DNA of 24,531 nucleotides from Burkholderia sp. (GTDB taxonomy: Bacteria; Pseudomonadota; Gammaproteobacteria; Burkholderiales; Burkholderiaceae). The notes under the pieces are model-generated. The model searched no databases. It worked only from the letters and a program-made list of their open reading frames with translations, and was not told where the DNA came from. Both the position numbers and the translations under genes were made by a program. The first letter of the stretch is position 1, and each line of letters starts with the position of its first letter. The stretch spans positions 1 through 24,531 of the forward strand of contig JAQGMD010000442.1 in the NCBI GenBank assembly GCA_028292565.1, given 5' to 3'. Of the stretch, positions 18,283-24,531 are shown piece by piece.

Positions 18283-19434
18283 ATGAACCAGTTCCTCCCT
18301 TTCGCATTGCCCGATATCGACGATGACGAAATCAACGCCGTCAGCGAGTGCCTGCGTTCCGGATGGGTCACCACCGGCCCGAAGACCAAGGAGTTTGAAC
18401 AAAAGTTTTCGGCGTACCTGGGGGGCGGCCGCGAGGCGATCTCGGTCAACTCCGCCACCGCCGGCCTGCATCTCGCGCTTGAGGCGCTGGGTATCGGTCC
18501 GGGAGATGAAGTGATCGTGCCGACCCTGACCTTTACCGCCACCGCCGAGGTGGTGCGGTATCTGGGCGCGGACCCGGTATTGGTGGACGTCGATCCGGTG
18601 ACGCTCAACATCAGGATCGATGCGATCAAGGCGGCAGTGACACATCGAACCAAGGCCATCATGCCGGTCCATTACGGCGGACTTCCCTGCGAAATGGATC
18701 CGATCCTGGAATTCGCGCGCGACCATGGACTGTATGTAATTGAGGATGCAGCGCATGCGTTTCCCGCGAAGTACAAAGGGCGCCTGGTCGGCACGCTCGA
18801 GAGCGATGCGACGGTATTCAGCTTCTACGCCAACAAGACGATGACGACGGGCGAGGGCGGCATGATCGTCACCAGCAATGCCGCGCTTGCCGAACGCGTC
18901 AGGACCATGCGCATACACGGCATCAATCGCGATGTGTTCGATCGCTTTGTTTCCAAAACGCCGAGCTGGTTCTATCAGGTCGTGGCGCCAGGCTTCAAAT
19001 ACAACCTGACCGATATCGCGGCCGCGATCGGCATCCAGCAGCTACGCAAGATCGACCGGTTCCTGGCTCGACGCAAGCAACTCGCGCAGCGCTACGCCGA
19101 CGAGCTGGCACGTTTTCCCCTGGTACTCCCGGTCGATGCGACCGACGGTGGCGTGCACGCGTGGCACTTGTATGTGGTCAGGTTGAACGCCGATGCCCGC
19201 ATCGGACGGGATGCCTTCATCGACAGGCTGTCGGAGTATGGTATAGGAACGAGCGTCCACTACATTCCGTTGCACCGTCATCCCTACTGGCGCGACCGCT
19301 ATCGTTTGCTTCCGGAACATTTTCCTGAAGCCGATGCCGCCTATCAGCGCATGGTGAGCCTGCCGCTGTATACGAGGATGACGGATGACGACCAGTCCCG
19401 GGTGATTCGTGTATTGCGCGAGGTTCTATGCTGA
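18283..19434 (+). CDS. DegT-type sugar 4-aminotransferase (PglE/WlbF-like)
   Basis: PLP-dependent nucleotide-sugar aminotransferase of 383 residues. It has [17 protein letters not shown] near residue 26, [36 protein letters not shown] and the Schiff-base Lys185 in [17 protein letters not shown]. The pattern fits the group that aminates UDP-4-keto-6-deoxy-HexNAc (PglE, PseC, ArnB-like). The likely substrate is the product of the membrane dehydratase at 9000, giving UDP-4-amino-4,6-dideoxy-HexNAc. It overlaps the phosphoglycosyl transferase by seven bases, so product and user are encoded side by side. Bordetella wlbF and wlbG show a comparable pairing. No dedicated PglD-type 4-N-acetyltransferase is present, so the 4-amino group may stay free or be modified by another enzyme. 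Confidence 0.9.
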   Translation: MNQFLPFALPDIDDDEINAVSECLRSGWVTTGPKTKEFEQKFSAYLGGGREAISVNSATAGLHLALEALGIGPGDEVIVPTLTFTATAEVVRYLGADPVLVDVDPVTLNIRIDAIKAAVTHRTKAIMPVHYGGLPCEMDPILEFARDHGLYVIEDAAHAFPAKYKGRLVGTLESDATVFSFYANKTMTTGEGGMIVTSNAALAERVRTMRIHGINRDVFDRFVSKTPSWFYQVVAPGFKYNLTDIAAAIGIQQLRKIDRFLARRKQLAQRYADELARFPLVLPVDATDGGVHAWHLYVVRLNADARIGRDAFIDRLSEYGIGTSVHYIPLHRHPYWRDRYRLLPEHFPEADAAYQRMVSLPLYTRMTDDDQSRVIRVLREVLC

Positions 19435-20030
19435 GCAAGCGCGCTTTCGATTTCTTCTCGTCATTGGCGGGGCTGTTGCTCCTGGCTCCGGTGTTCGTGG
19501 TGGTCGCTTTGTTGATCAGGGTTGACTCGCCGGGGCCGGTGTTCTTCTTGCAGGAGCGTGTCGGCAGGAATGGTCGCAGATTCCGGATCGTTAAGTTCCG
19601 CACGATGACTACGGGTTCTGAAGCGAGGGGACAGATTACCGTCGGCAACGATGCGCGAGTCACGCGTGTCGGCCAGGCACTGCGTCGCTTCAAGCTGGAT
19701 GAGTTGCCGCAGTTGCTGAATGTCTTGCGTGGCGAAATGAGTCTGGTTGGTCCGCGGCCGGAGGTGCCACGATACGTTGCTTTTTATCCCGATTGCGTGC
19801 GCAGGAAAGTCCTGTCGGTTGCGCCTGGCATCACCGATTGGGCCGCCATCGAATTCAAGGAAGAGAACGCGCTTCTCGGCGGGAGCAAAGATCCCGAGCG
19901 CGTGTATGTGGAAGAAATATTGCCGGTGAAGCTGGAGTATTACGTTCGCTATGTTGATCAACGCAGTTTCATGATCGACTTGCGAATTATTTTTTCAACG
20001 CTAGTTGCCATCGCCGCCAGGCCGGGATGA
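19428..20030 (+). CDS. Initiating phosphoglycosyl transferase (PglC/WlbG-like sugar transferase)
   Basis: Small monotopic phosphoglycosyl transferase of 200 residues that would transfer a phospho-sugar from UDP-sugar to undecaprenyl phosphate, starting the repeat unit. One re-entrant hydrophobic segment lies at about residues 8-30. [14 protein letters not shown], the basic KFRTM and the catalytic Asp91-Glu92 dyad in [25 protein letters not shown] all match the bacterial sugar transferase family. The short form, without extra N-terminal membrane helices, is like PglC and WlbG rather than WbaP or WcaJ. Its location next to the 4-aminotransferase suggests that a 4-amino-4,6-dideoxy-HexNAc is the first sugar. 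It is the last gene of the operon; no clear terminator is visible after it. Confidence 0.93.
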   Translation: MLSKRAFDFFSSLAGLLLLAPVFVVVALLIRVDSPGPVFFLQERVGRNGRRFRIVKFRTMTTGSEARGQITVGNDARVTRVGQALRRFKLDELPQLLNVLRGEMSLVGPRPEVPRYVAFYPDCVRRKVLSVAPGITDWAAIEFKEENALLGGSKDPERVYVEEILPVKLEYYVRYVDQRSFMIDLRIIFSTLVAIAARPG

Positions 20031-20231
20031 CGTCAGGTCTTATTTTTACATCTCTGCTGTAAATATTTCCTACTCGTTAGGTTGTTATGTACATGCGGGT
20101 CCTCGCGACGCCAGTACTTTTGGTGGCGACCGCAGTTGGTATGCGATTTGCATAGGTGTGACGTCAGTCAACTCGCGCAGGCGCTCCGCTATACGCGGCG
20201 CGGTTGCGCCACCAACCAGAAAGGACAACCC
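20031..20231 (+). other. Leader of the manganese catalase gene
   Basis: A 201-base spacer. The first 60 bases are AT-rich. The palindrome TGACGTCA occurs twice, at 20028-20035 (across the preceding stop) and 20159-20166. TATGC-GATTT-GCATA forms a small inverted repeat just before the second copy. AAGGA (20221-20225) is a good ribosome binding site for the catalase. No sigma70 promoter is strong enough to place with confidence. Confidence 0.4.
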
Positions 20232-21161
20232 ATGTTTGCGCACAACAAGCGTTTGCAGTACACCGTTCGCGTTAGCGAATCGAATCCAGGCCTTGCCAAT
20301 CTGCTGCTCGAACAATTCGGCGGCCCGCAGGGAGAGTTGGCGGCCGCATGCCGCTATTTCACCCAAGCGCTGGCTGAAGACGATCCGGGCCGCAAGGACA
20401 TGCTGCTCGACATCGCGACGGAGGAGCTGAGCCATCTGGAAGTGATCGGCACCATTGTTGCTATGCTGAACAAAGGCGCGAAAGGCAAGCTTGCCGAAGC
20501 CGCTGAAAGCGAAGCCGACATGTATCGTTCGATCACCGGTGCGGGCAATGACAGCCATCTGACGCAAGTGCTGTATGGCGGTGGCCCGGCGCTCGTGAAT
20601 TCCGGCGGTCAACCCTGGAACGCCGGCTATATCGATACCATAGGCGAACCAACTGCTGACCTGCGCTCCAACATCGCCGCCGAGGCTCGTGCAAAAATAA
20701 TCTATGAGCGCCTGATTGCCCTGACTGAAGATCCGGGTGTCAAGGAAGCCCTTGGATTCTTGATGACACGCGAAATCGCCCATCAGAAATCTTTTGAAAA
20801 GGCACTCTACTCGATTGAGCCGAATTTTCCGCCCGGCAAACAGCCTGGCGATCCGAAATTCGCCAGCGTCTATTTCAATATGTCGCAGGGTGATGGTGAC
20901 ATGCGCGGCTCGTGGAACGAAGGTGCTAAATGGCAGTTCATATCCGATCCGCGCGAACAGCAGGCGGTTGACGGCGGTGCGGGGGATGGCAGCGTACAGC
21001 TGCAGCCGGATGAACTCGCTGCGGTGGAAGCAGCGGCTGCCCGGAGTGCTTCTGATCCTGCGTTGGATCCGAAGACTGGGGCGGAGCTCGGGTCTGTGGA
21101 TGACGAGGGAGGGCCGGGATTGCCACCGTCGGCGAAAGGGAATGGACGCAGTAAAGCGTAA
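20232..21161 (+). CDS. Manganese (non-haem) catalase
   Basis: Predicted cytosolic dimanganese catalase that dismutates hydrogen peroxide. It is a four-helix-bundle (ferritin-like) enzyme of 309 residues. The expected metal ligands are in place: Glu35 ([14 protein letters not shown]), Glu65 and His68 ([14 protein letters not shown]), Glu151 ([15 protein letters not shown]) and His184 ([14 protein letters not shown]). Their spacing is close to that of the Lactobacillus plantarum enzyme. About 60 residues at the C-terminus are rich in Ala, Asp and Gly and probably disordered. Start ATG 20232 has AAGGA six bases upstream; the frame stays open back to a TTG at 20082, but that part has no homology. 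It lies next to mntH, which would supply its metal. Confidence 0.95.
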   Translation: MFAHNKRLQYTVRVSESNPGLANLLLEQFGGPQGELAAACRYFTQALAEDDPGRKDMLLDIATEELSHLEVIGTIVAMLNKGAKGKLAEAAESEADMYRSITGAGNDSHLTQVLYGGGPALVNSGGQPWNAGYIDTIGEPTADLRSNIAAEARAKIIYERLIALTEDPGVKEALGFLMTREIAHQKSFEKALYSIEPNFPPGKQPGDPKFASVYFNMSQGDGDMRGSWNEGAKWQFISDPREQQAVDGGAGDGSVQLQPDELAAVEAAAARSASDPALDPKTGAELGSVDDEGGPGLPPSAKGNGRSKA

Positions 21162-21172
21162 ATGCGACTATC

Positions 21173-21277
21173 GGCCGTGGGGCGGGCAGCCCTCTGCCCA
21201 CGCGTTTCACGCAATCCAACGGGACAAGTGAACCGACGCATGCAGCGCGTGGGCAGAGGGCTGCCCACGCTACGGCC
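21173..21277. repeat. Inverted pair of REP-like hairpin elements (BIME-like)
   Basis: Two copies of a short palindromic element face each other. The arms 21184-21204 and 21246-21266 are perfect 21-base reverse complements. Each arm contains its own stem, GGGCAG-CCCT-CTGCCC. The right copy, read on the - strand, has GTAG followed by a 10-base-pair stem (GCGTGGGCAG/CTGCCCACGC), the layout of REP sequences mobilised by REP-associated tyrosine transposases (RAYT). The left copy has GTGG and a damaged stem. GGCCGT flanks both outer ends. The structure lies between catalase and mntH and could also end transcription or protect mRNA 3' ends. Confidence 0.75.
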
Positions 21278-21307
21278 AACCCGCCGGCTCCATTCGAGAT
21301 TATTACA

Positions 21308-22651
21308 ATGCCCCCGCCCACCCTGACCACTACACCGAACGCCTGGACCGGCCCCACAGCGCCGGTCGAACCCGGGAGCACCCACCGCAGCATCCCCGTG
21401 CGCCAGCACGGCCACTGGCTGCGCCGCATGATGGGTTTCATTGGTCCCGGCTACCTGGTCGCCGTCGGTTACATGGACCCCGGCAACTGGGCAACCGGAC
21501 TTGCCGGCGGCTCTGCATTCGGCTACTCGCTGCTTTGGGTCGTCATGCTGTCGAACCTGATGGCGATCCTGCTGCAAATTCTTTCGGCGCGCCTTGGCAT
21601 CGTCACCGGCATGGACCTGGCACAGGCATGTCGCCAAAATTCCTCGCGCCGTTCCTGCCTGATGCAGTGGGTCTTGTGCGAGATCGCGATCTGCGCGGCC
21701 GATATGGCAGAAGTCATCGGCACGGCGATTGCACTCAATCTTCTGTTCGGCATACCGCTGATATGGGGCGTCTCGCTGACGGTGCTCGATGTGCTTCTGG
21801 TGCTCTGGCTGCAGCAGCGCGGCTTCCGCTACCTGGAAGCGGTGGTGATGGCACTGCTCTTTGTGATCTTCATCTGCTTCGCCGTAAATCTCACGCTGGC
21901 CCAGCCGCAATGGGCGGATGTGGCTGCCGGATTCATCCCGTCGAAGCAAACGGTTACTGATCCGAAAATGCTCTACCTCGCGATCGGCATCATAGGTGCG
22001 ACAGTGATGCCGCATAACCTGTACCTGCATTCGTCAACAGTGCAGACGCGGCGCTTCGACCTGACCGACCCGGGCAAGCGTAACGCGCTGAATTTCGCGA
22101 GCTTCGACATCGTCAGCGCGTTGATCTTCGCGCTGATGGTGAATGCTTCCATCCTGATCACCGCGGCTTCGGCGTTCCACCACAATGGACACCGCGAAGT
22201 GGTGGAGATCCAGCAGGCATATCATCTGCTCACCCCGCTGATGGGGAGCGGCATTGCCAGCCTGCTATTCGGACTGGCCTTGCTTGCGTCGGGCCAGAGT
22301 TCCACGCTGACCGCCACGCTGGCCGGGCAAATTGTGATGGAGGGTTACCTCCGGCTGAAGCTACCCGCGTGGATGCGGCGACTGCTGACGCGCTCCATCG
22401 CCATCGTGCCGGCTCTGTTTGTGACCGCTGTCTATGGCGAGAGCGGGATCGCGAAGCTGCTGATCTTCAGCCAGGTGGTGCTGAGCCTCCAGCTGCCGTT
22501 CGCCGTGATCCCCCTGATCCGTTACACCAGCGACCGAACGCAAATGGGCCGCTTCGTCAACCCGCGCTGGGTGACGGGCCTCGCCTGGCTGGTGGCGGCG
22601 ATCATCGTCGCGTTGAATGTCGCCATGGTCGTTTCTGTCTTGCGCCGGTGA
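21308..22651 (+). CDS. mntH: Nramp-family divalent metal (manganese) transporter MntH
   Basis: Proton-coupled manganese importer in the inner membrane, 447 residues with about eleven transmembrane helices. The metal-binding TM1 motif is [10 protein letters not shown] (Asp57, Asn60). The TM6 motif is [13 protein letters not shown], with the selectivity Met234 and His236. [17 protein letters not shown] in TM3 is also standard. The first 38 or so residues are a polar Pro/Thr-rich cytoplasmic tail. No MntR-like site or manganese riboswitch could be recognised; the upstream gap is filled largely by the REP-like pair. The gene probably has its own expression signal or is read through from the catalase. 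It converges with the beta-helix gene after 26 bases. Confidence 0.95.
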   Translation: MPPPTLTTTPNAWTGPTAPVEPGSTHRSIPVRQHGHWLRRMMGFIGPGYLVAVGYMDPGNWATGLAGGSAFGYSLLWVVMLSNLMAILLQILSARLGIVTGMDLAQACRQNSSRRSCLMQWVLCEIAICAADMAEVIGTAIALNLLFGIPLIWGVSLTVLDVLLVLWLQQRGFRYLEAVVMALLFVIFICFAVNLTLAQPQWADVAAGFIPSKQTVTDPKMLYLAIGIIGATVMPHNLYLHSSTVQTRRFDLTDPGKRNALNFASFDIVSALIFALMVNASILITAASAFHHNGHREVVEIQQAYHLLTPLMGSGIASLLFGLALLASGQSSTLTATLAGQIVMEGYLRLKLPAWMRRLLTRSIAIVPALFVTAVYGESGIAKLLIFSQVVLSLQLPFAVIPLIRYTSDRTQMGRFVNPRWVTGLAWLVAAIIVALNVAMVVSVLRR

Positions 22652-22677
22652 CTGCGCAAGACGGTGATCACGTGCAT

Positions 22678-23802
22678 TCAGTGGTATTCATAAGCGCCGA
22701 GATCGACACCGCCTCCGTATGGGCGCCGTGCGCCCTCGATATCGACGGTAGGCGAATTCGTCGTGTCGGCCACGTTCAGCGCCGGTGAGGTGCTCCTCAG
22801 TCTATAGTCTCCGGTCCCATCCGGCTGGTAGTCGCGGAACTGGGGATTGGCCATGACTGTGCCGAGTGGTTTGTTCAAGGTGCCGAAGTCATAGCGGGAG
22901 TTTTGATACACCAGGTTGTTGTAGTAGATATTGTGCGTCCCGACGGACCCGGACTCGGTGGCGCCTATCGAATTATCAACGAGGATATTGTTGGTCACGG
23001 TGACGTAATCGACCACCCCCGTAGTGCTGTGGTAGAAGTTGCCGCCACCGACGATGATGCCGATGAAGTTATTGAAGGCGGTGTTGTTGGCGATATTGAT
23101 GTTGGACGCATCGTGCCAGAGGTGGATGGCGCCATAGTGAACCCGGTAGACGAGGTTGTTCTGGATATTGCCGGAGGTGGCCATGTAAATGCCGTGGATG
23201 GCGTTACAGCCGGGGACGCCGATGTCATGGACCACATTGCCGATAATGTCTACGTGATAACCGTGGTAGTAGTTGTTCGCATTGATAGCCGAGCCACCAT
23301 TCGAATCGCAATTTTCGGACGATTGTGCAAGATGATGAACGTGGTTGTTCTGGATGCGGTTGTACGAACCGAGCGAGACGATGCCGGTCGACCATCTTAG
23401 GCCGCCCTGATAGTTGCTGCCATCTATGTCGAACCCGATGATGTCGGTATAGCTTCCCGAGTTTCGCCACGCCTTGTTGAATGCCGAATCCGGCTGGGGA
23501 ACGATCTTCGCGCCCCATCTGGTATCGGATACATAGCGGATGCGGGCCGTCGCAGTGCCGTTGGCTCTTGTCACCACGGCGCCGACATAGGTTCCCGGCG
23601 CCACGTGTACCGTGGCGCCCGGTGGGGCCTGGGTGGCCGCTTTCGTGATGGTCTTGAAGGGTGCGGCAGGCGTGCCGGGGTTGTCATCTGAGCCGGTGGT
23701 CGCGACATAGAGATCCGCGGCGGATGCGGCGGCTGCATGCAATGCGCCTGCGACCAGTATGAGGACGGAGAATAAAAAGGTGGGGAATGCCAGAGGTTTC
23801 AC
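22678..23802 (-). CDS. Secreted right-handed parallel beta-helix protein
   Basis: Predicted exported protein of 374 residues. GTG at 23802 (reading leftwards) is chosen because AGGAG lies nine bases upstream and it directly begins a signal peptide, MKPLAFPTFLFSVLILVAGALHAAAASAA; an ATG 22 codons upstream gives an unlikely leader. DLYVATTGSDDNPGTPAAPF, with FKTITKAA and VHVAPGTY, is the standard entry to a pectate-lyase-like beta-helix. It is followed by many Asn/Gly/Ile coils (NRIQNNHVHHL, NIQNNLVYRV, NINIANNTAFNN, VTNNILVDNS). It ends with VDIEGARRPYGGGVDLGAYEY, the usual closing signature of secreted beta-helix proteins. It may bind, cleave or epimerise a polysaccharide; the substrate and catalytic residues cannot be assigned. 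No PEP-CTERM anchor is present. Confidence 0.88.
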   Translation of the reverse strand: MKPLAFPTFLFSVLILVAGALHAAAASAADLYVATTGSDDNPGTPAAPFKTITKAATQAPPGATVHVAPGTYVGAVVTRANGTATARIRYVSDTRWGAKIVPQPDSAFNKAWRNSGSYTDIIGFDIDGSNYQGGLRWSTGIVSLGSYNRIQNNHVHHLAQSSENCDSNGGSAINANNYYHGYHVDIIGNVVHDIGVPGCNAIHGIYMATSGNIQNNLVYRVHYGAIHLWHDASNINIANNTAFNNFIGIIVGGGNFYHSTTGVVDYVTVTNNILVDNSIGATESGSVGTHNIYYNNLVYQNSRYDFGTLNKPLGTVMANPQFRDYQPDGTGDYRLRSTSPALNVADTTNSPTVDIEGARRPYGGGVDLGAYEYH

Positions 23803-23836
23803 AATGAGATACTCCTGAAATGAGGGGCCGAAAATA

Positions 23837-23934
23837 GCGCCCGGGCAGCAAGTGAAAGAACGCCGCACAAAGCCGGGCGCAGCCGTAGCGGGCGCGTTGC
23901 TGCGTTGCTTGTCGTCGCCATAGCTCGCTATGGC
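23837..23934. repeat. Structured GC-rich segment, possible dispersed intergenic repeat
   Basis: Within about 100 bases there are complementary arms GCGCCCGG and CCGGGCGC, a perfect tandem GCGTTGCT-GCGTTGCT, and an 8-base-pair hairpin with a two-base loop, GCCATAGC-TC-GCTATGGC. The density of structure, without a coding frame or a T-run, suggests a small dispersed repeat or an RNA element. Only one copy lies in the window, so the repeat status is unproven. Confidence 0.3.
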
Positions 23935-24038
23935 TCTTCCTCACGCCTTGCACCGCATCCCGCAACGGCCGCCAAATTGCCCAACTTATCCCTGCGCGGT
24001 GCCTAGTGCGTGCCTGATGCAACGAGGCAGCACGGAGC

Positions 24039-24067
24039 CCACCGGTCGTTTGTACAGGGACCGGTGG
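24039..24067. other. Perfect 9-base-pair hairpin, function unknown
   Basis: CCACCGGTC (24039-24047) pairs with GACCGGTGG (24059-24067) across an 11-base loop. No T-run follows on either strand, so it is not a standard intrinsic terminator. It may be a protein-binding site or part of an RNA leader. Confidence 0.35.
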
Positions 24068-24322
24068 TGGGGAGAAAACGCGGTACCGCTGTCGATACCG
24101 GTCATCAAGCTATCGGCCGTTTCCATCCGGCCGTTTTCAGATTTCTGCGACGGTTGTCGCGCAGCCCCATGTCGGGACGCGTATCCACTACTCTAGCGAG
24201 CGGTTCGCCAAAGGATAAGTAAAAAAATTCGATGAAGGCGGCCGGATTCGAACAGTTCTTTTGCAGGGTTTTGCGTCGCTCTGCGCATCGTTGACAGAAT
24301 CGGACCGGGAGGGACGCTGGTA

Positions 24323-24351
24323 TTGTCATGAAACTGACATCGATCTGTCAT
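24323..24351 (+). promoter_or_regulatory. PhoB box (three half-sites) upstream of OlsB-like gene
   Basis: Three 7-base direct repeats, TTGTCAT (24323-24329), CTGACAT (24334-24340) and CTGTCAT (24345-24351), are spaced by exactly four bases (GAAA, CGAT), an 11-base period. The known PhoB half-site is CTGTCAT followed by an AT-rich 4-mer, so the first two copies differ by one base each and the third is perfect. It lies about 60 bases upstream of the ATG. A weak -10 (TACGCT, 24373-24378) follows. It predicts activation under phosphate limitation. Confidence 0.75.
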
Positions 24352-24410
24352 TCCTCTGAAGCAATCGGCAGTTACGCTTCGTCCGTCACATGCACGAAAA
24401 AGGACGACAA

Positions 24411-24531
24411 ATGCGATTACTGACCTCAACCACCACCCCCACCACCCCCTCCAAGTCTGCACCGATTTTTTCCAGGCTTACGCTCAGTCTCGCGAGCACA
24501 CCGGAAGAAGTGCGCGAAGTACAGCGCCTGC
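24411..24531 (+). CDS. olsB: OlsB-like GNAT acyltransferase, N-terminal part (cut by window end)
   Basis: Only the first 40 codons are in the window. A Thr/Pro-rich leader is followed by FSRLTLSLASTPEEVREVQRL, which strongly resembles the start of the hemolysin-type acyltransferases (L-ornithine N-alpha-acyltransferase, OlsB), where an LA-x-(S/T)-P-EEVR-x-(A/V)-QRLR segment precedes the GNAT core. OlsB transfers a 3-hydroxyacyl group from ACP to ornithine to make lyso-ornithine lipid. AGGA (24401-24404) lies six bases before the ATG. The three-unit PhoB box upstream fits the known switch to phosphorus-free membrane lipids in phosphate starvation. Because the catalytic part is missing, the family call rests on a short segment plus the regulatory context. 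Confidence 0.6.
   Translation, partial: MRLLTSTTTPTTPSKSAPIFSRLTLSLASTPEEVREVQRL

Larger units (their letters stand above)
23803..24410. other. Divergent intergenic region with hairpins and PhoB sites
   Basis: About 608 bases without a convincing gene, between two divergently transcribed genes. The part nearest the beta-helix gene is GC-rich and structured: GCGCCCGG/CCGGGCGC arms (23837-23844 and 23873-23880), a tandem GCGTTGCT pair (23894-23909) and a perfect hairpin GCCATAGC-TC-GCTATGGC (23917-23934). A further perfect hairpin CCACCGGTC/GACCGGTGG lies at 24039-24067. CGGCCGTTT is repeated at 24114-24122 and 24128-24136. The right end holds the PhoB-like box described separately. Confidence 0.6.

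Noticed and set aside
20082..20231. Upstream extension of the catalase frame to a TTG codon
   Set aside because: The extra 50 residues do not resemble manganese catalases, whereas ATG 20232 has AAGGA at good spacing and the known N-terminus.
20021..20231. Intrinsic terminator for the second polysaccharide operon
   Set aside because: I looked for a stem followed by a T-run after the stop at 20030 and found none; read-through into the catalase gene cannot be excluded.
20870..22030. Open frame of 386 codons on the - strand
   Set aside because: It crosses the end of the catalase gene, the REP-like pair and half of mntH, and its product has no recognisable motif.
24240..24262. Sequence GGATTCGAAC resembling a tRNA T-loop on the - strand
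   Set aside because: The flanking bases do not form a five-pair T-stem, and no anticodon or acceptor arm can be built around it.
24232..24294. Twenty-codon frame MKAAGFEQFF... in the divergent spacer
   Set aside because: The only AAGGA upstream is about 16 bases away and the frame has no other support; it is more likely chance.
1..24531. CRISPR arrays, transposases, phage genes, tRNA or rRNA genes
   Set aside because: No regularly spaced repeats, no DDE or tyrosine transposase motifs, and no structural RNA signatures were seen on either strand.

Overview
The window is a chromosomal segment of about 24.5 kb from a moderately GC-rich Gram-negative bacterium. Protein flavour and gene content (a Bordetella-wlb-like sugar pathway, MntH, an OlsB-like acyltransferase) suggest a betaproteobacterium of the order Burkholderiales, possibly Oxalobacteraceae. 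The genus cannot be fixed from sequence alone. Most of the window is a surface-polysaccharide (capsule, exopolysaccharide or O-antigen) locus on the + strand.

Region 1 (35-8578) is a tightly packed seven-gene operon: a FemAB/GNAT-type acyltransferase, a NodB-type polysaccharide deacetylase, a Wzy/EpsG-like polymerase, a GT4 glycosyltransferase, a secreted protein of unknown function, a divergent DegT-type aminotransferase and a second GT4 glycosyltransferase of WbuB type. Most junctions overlap or are separated by fewer than 20 bases. It is followed by a leader of about 420 bases (8579-8999) with two short perfect inverted repeats.

Region 2 (9000-20030) makes nucleotide sugars and starts the repeat unit. 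It has a membrane-bound WbpM/PglF-type 4,6-dehydratase, then WbpA, WbpB, WbpD, WbpE and WbpI homologues. These five form the full route from UDP-GlcNAc to UDP-2,3-diacetamido-2,3-dideoxy-mannuronic acid. An AsnB-type glutamine amidotransferase sits inside that set, directly before wbpI, which suggests that a uronic acid is converted to a uronamide. The operon ends with a DegT aminotransferase and a PglC-type phosphoglycosyl transferase. With the dehydratase these would make a 4-amino-4,6-dideoxy-HexNAc and load it onto undecaprenyl phosphate. No Wzx flippase or export apparatus is in the window; they presumably lie upstream.

Region 3 (20031-22651) is a manganese/oxidative-stress pair: a dimanganese catalase and an MntH (Nramp) manganese importer. 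An inverted pair of REP-like elements lies between them.

Region 4 (22652-24531) holds a secreted right-handed beta-helix protein on the - strand, then a gene-free divergent intergenic region of about 608 bases, then the first 40 codons of an OlsB-like (ornithine-lipid) acyltransferase on the + strand. Upstream of that gene are three 7-base repeats at an exact 11-base period that match the PhoB box, predicting phosphate-starvation control of membrane lipid remodelling.

No tRNA, rRNA, CRISPR array, transposase or phage gene was seen.
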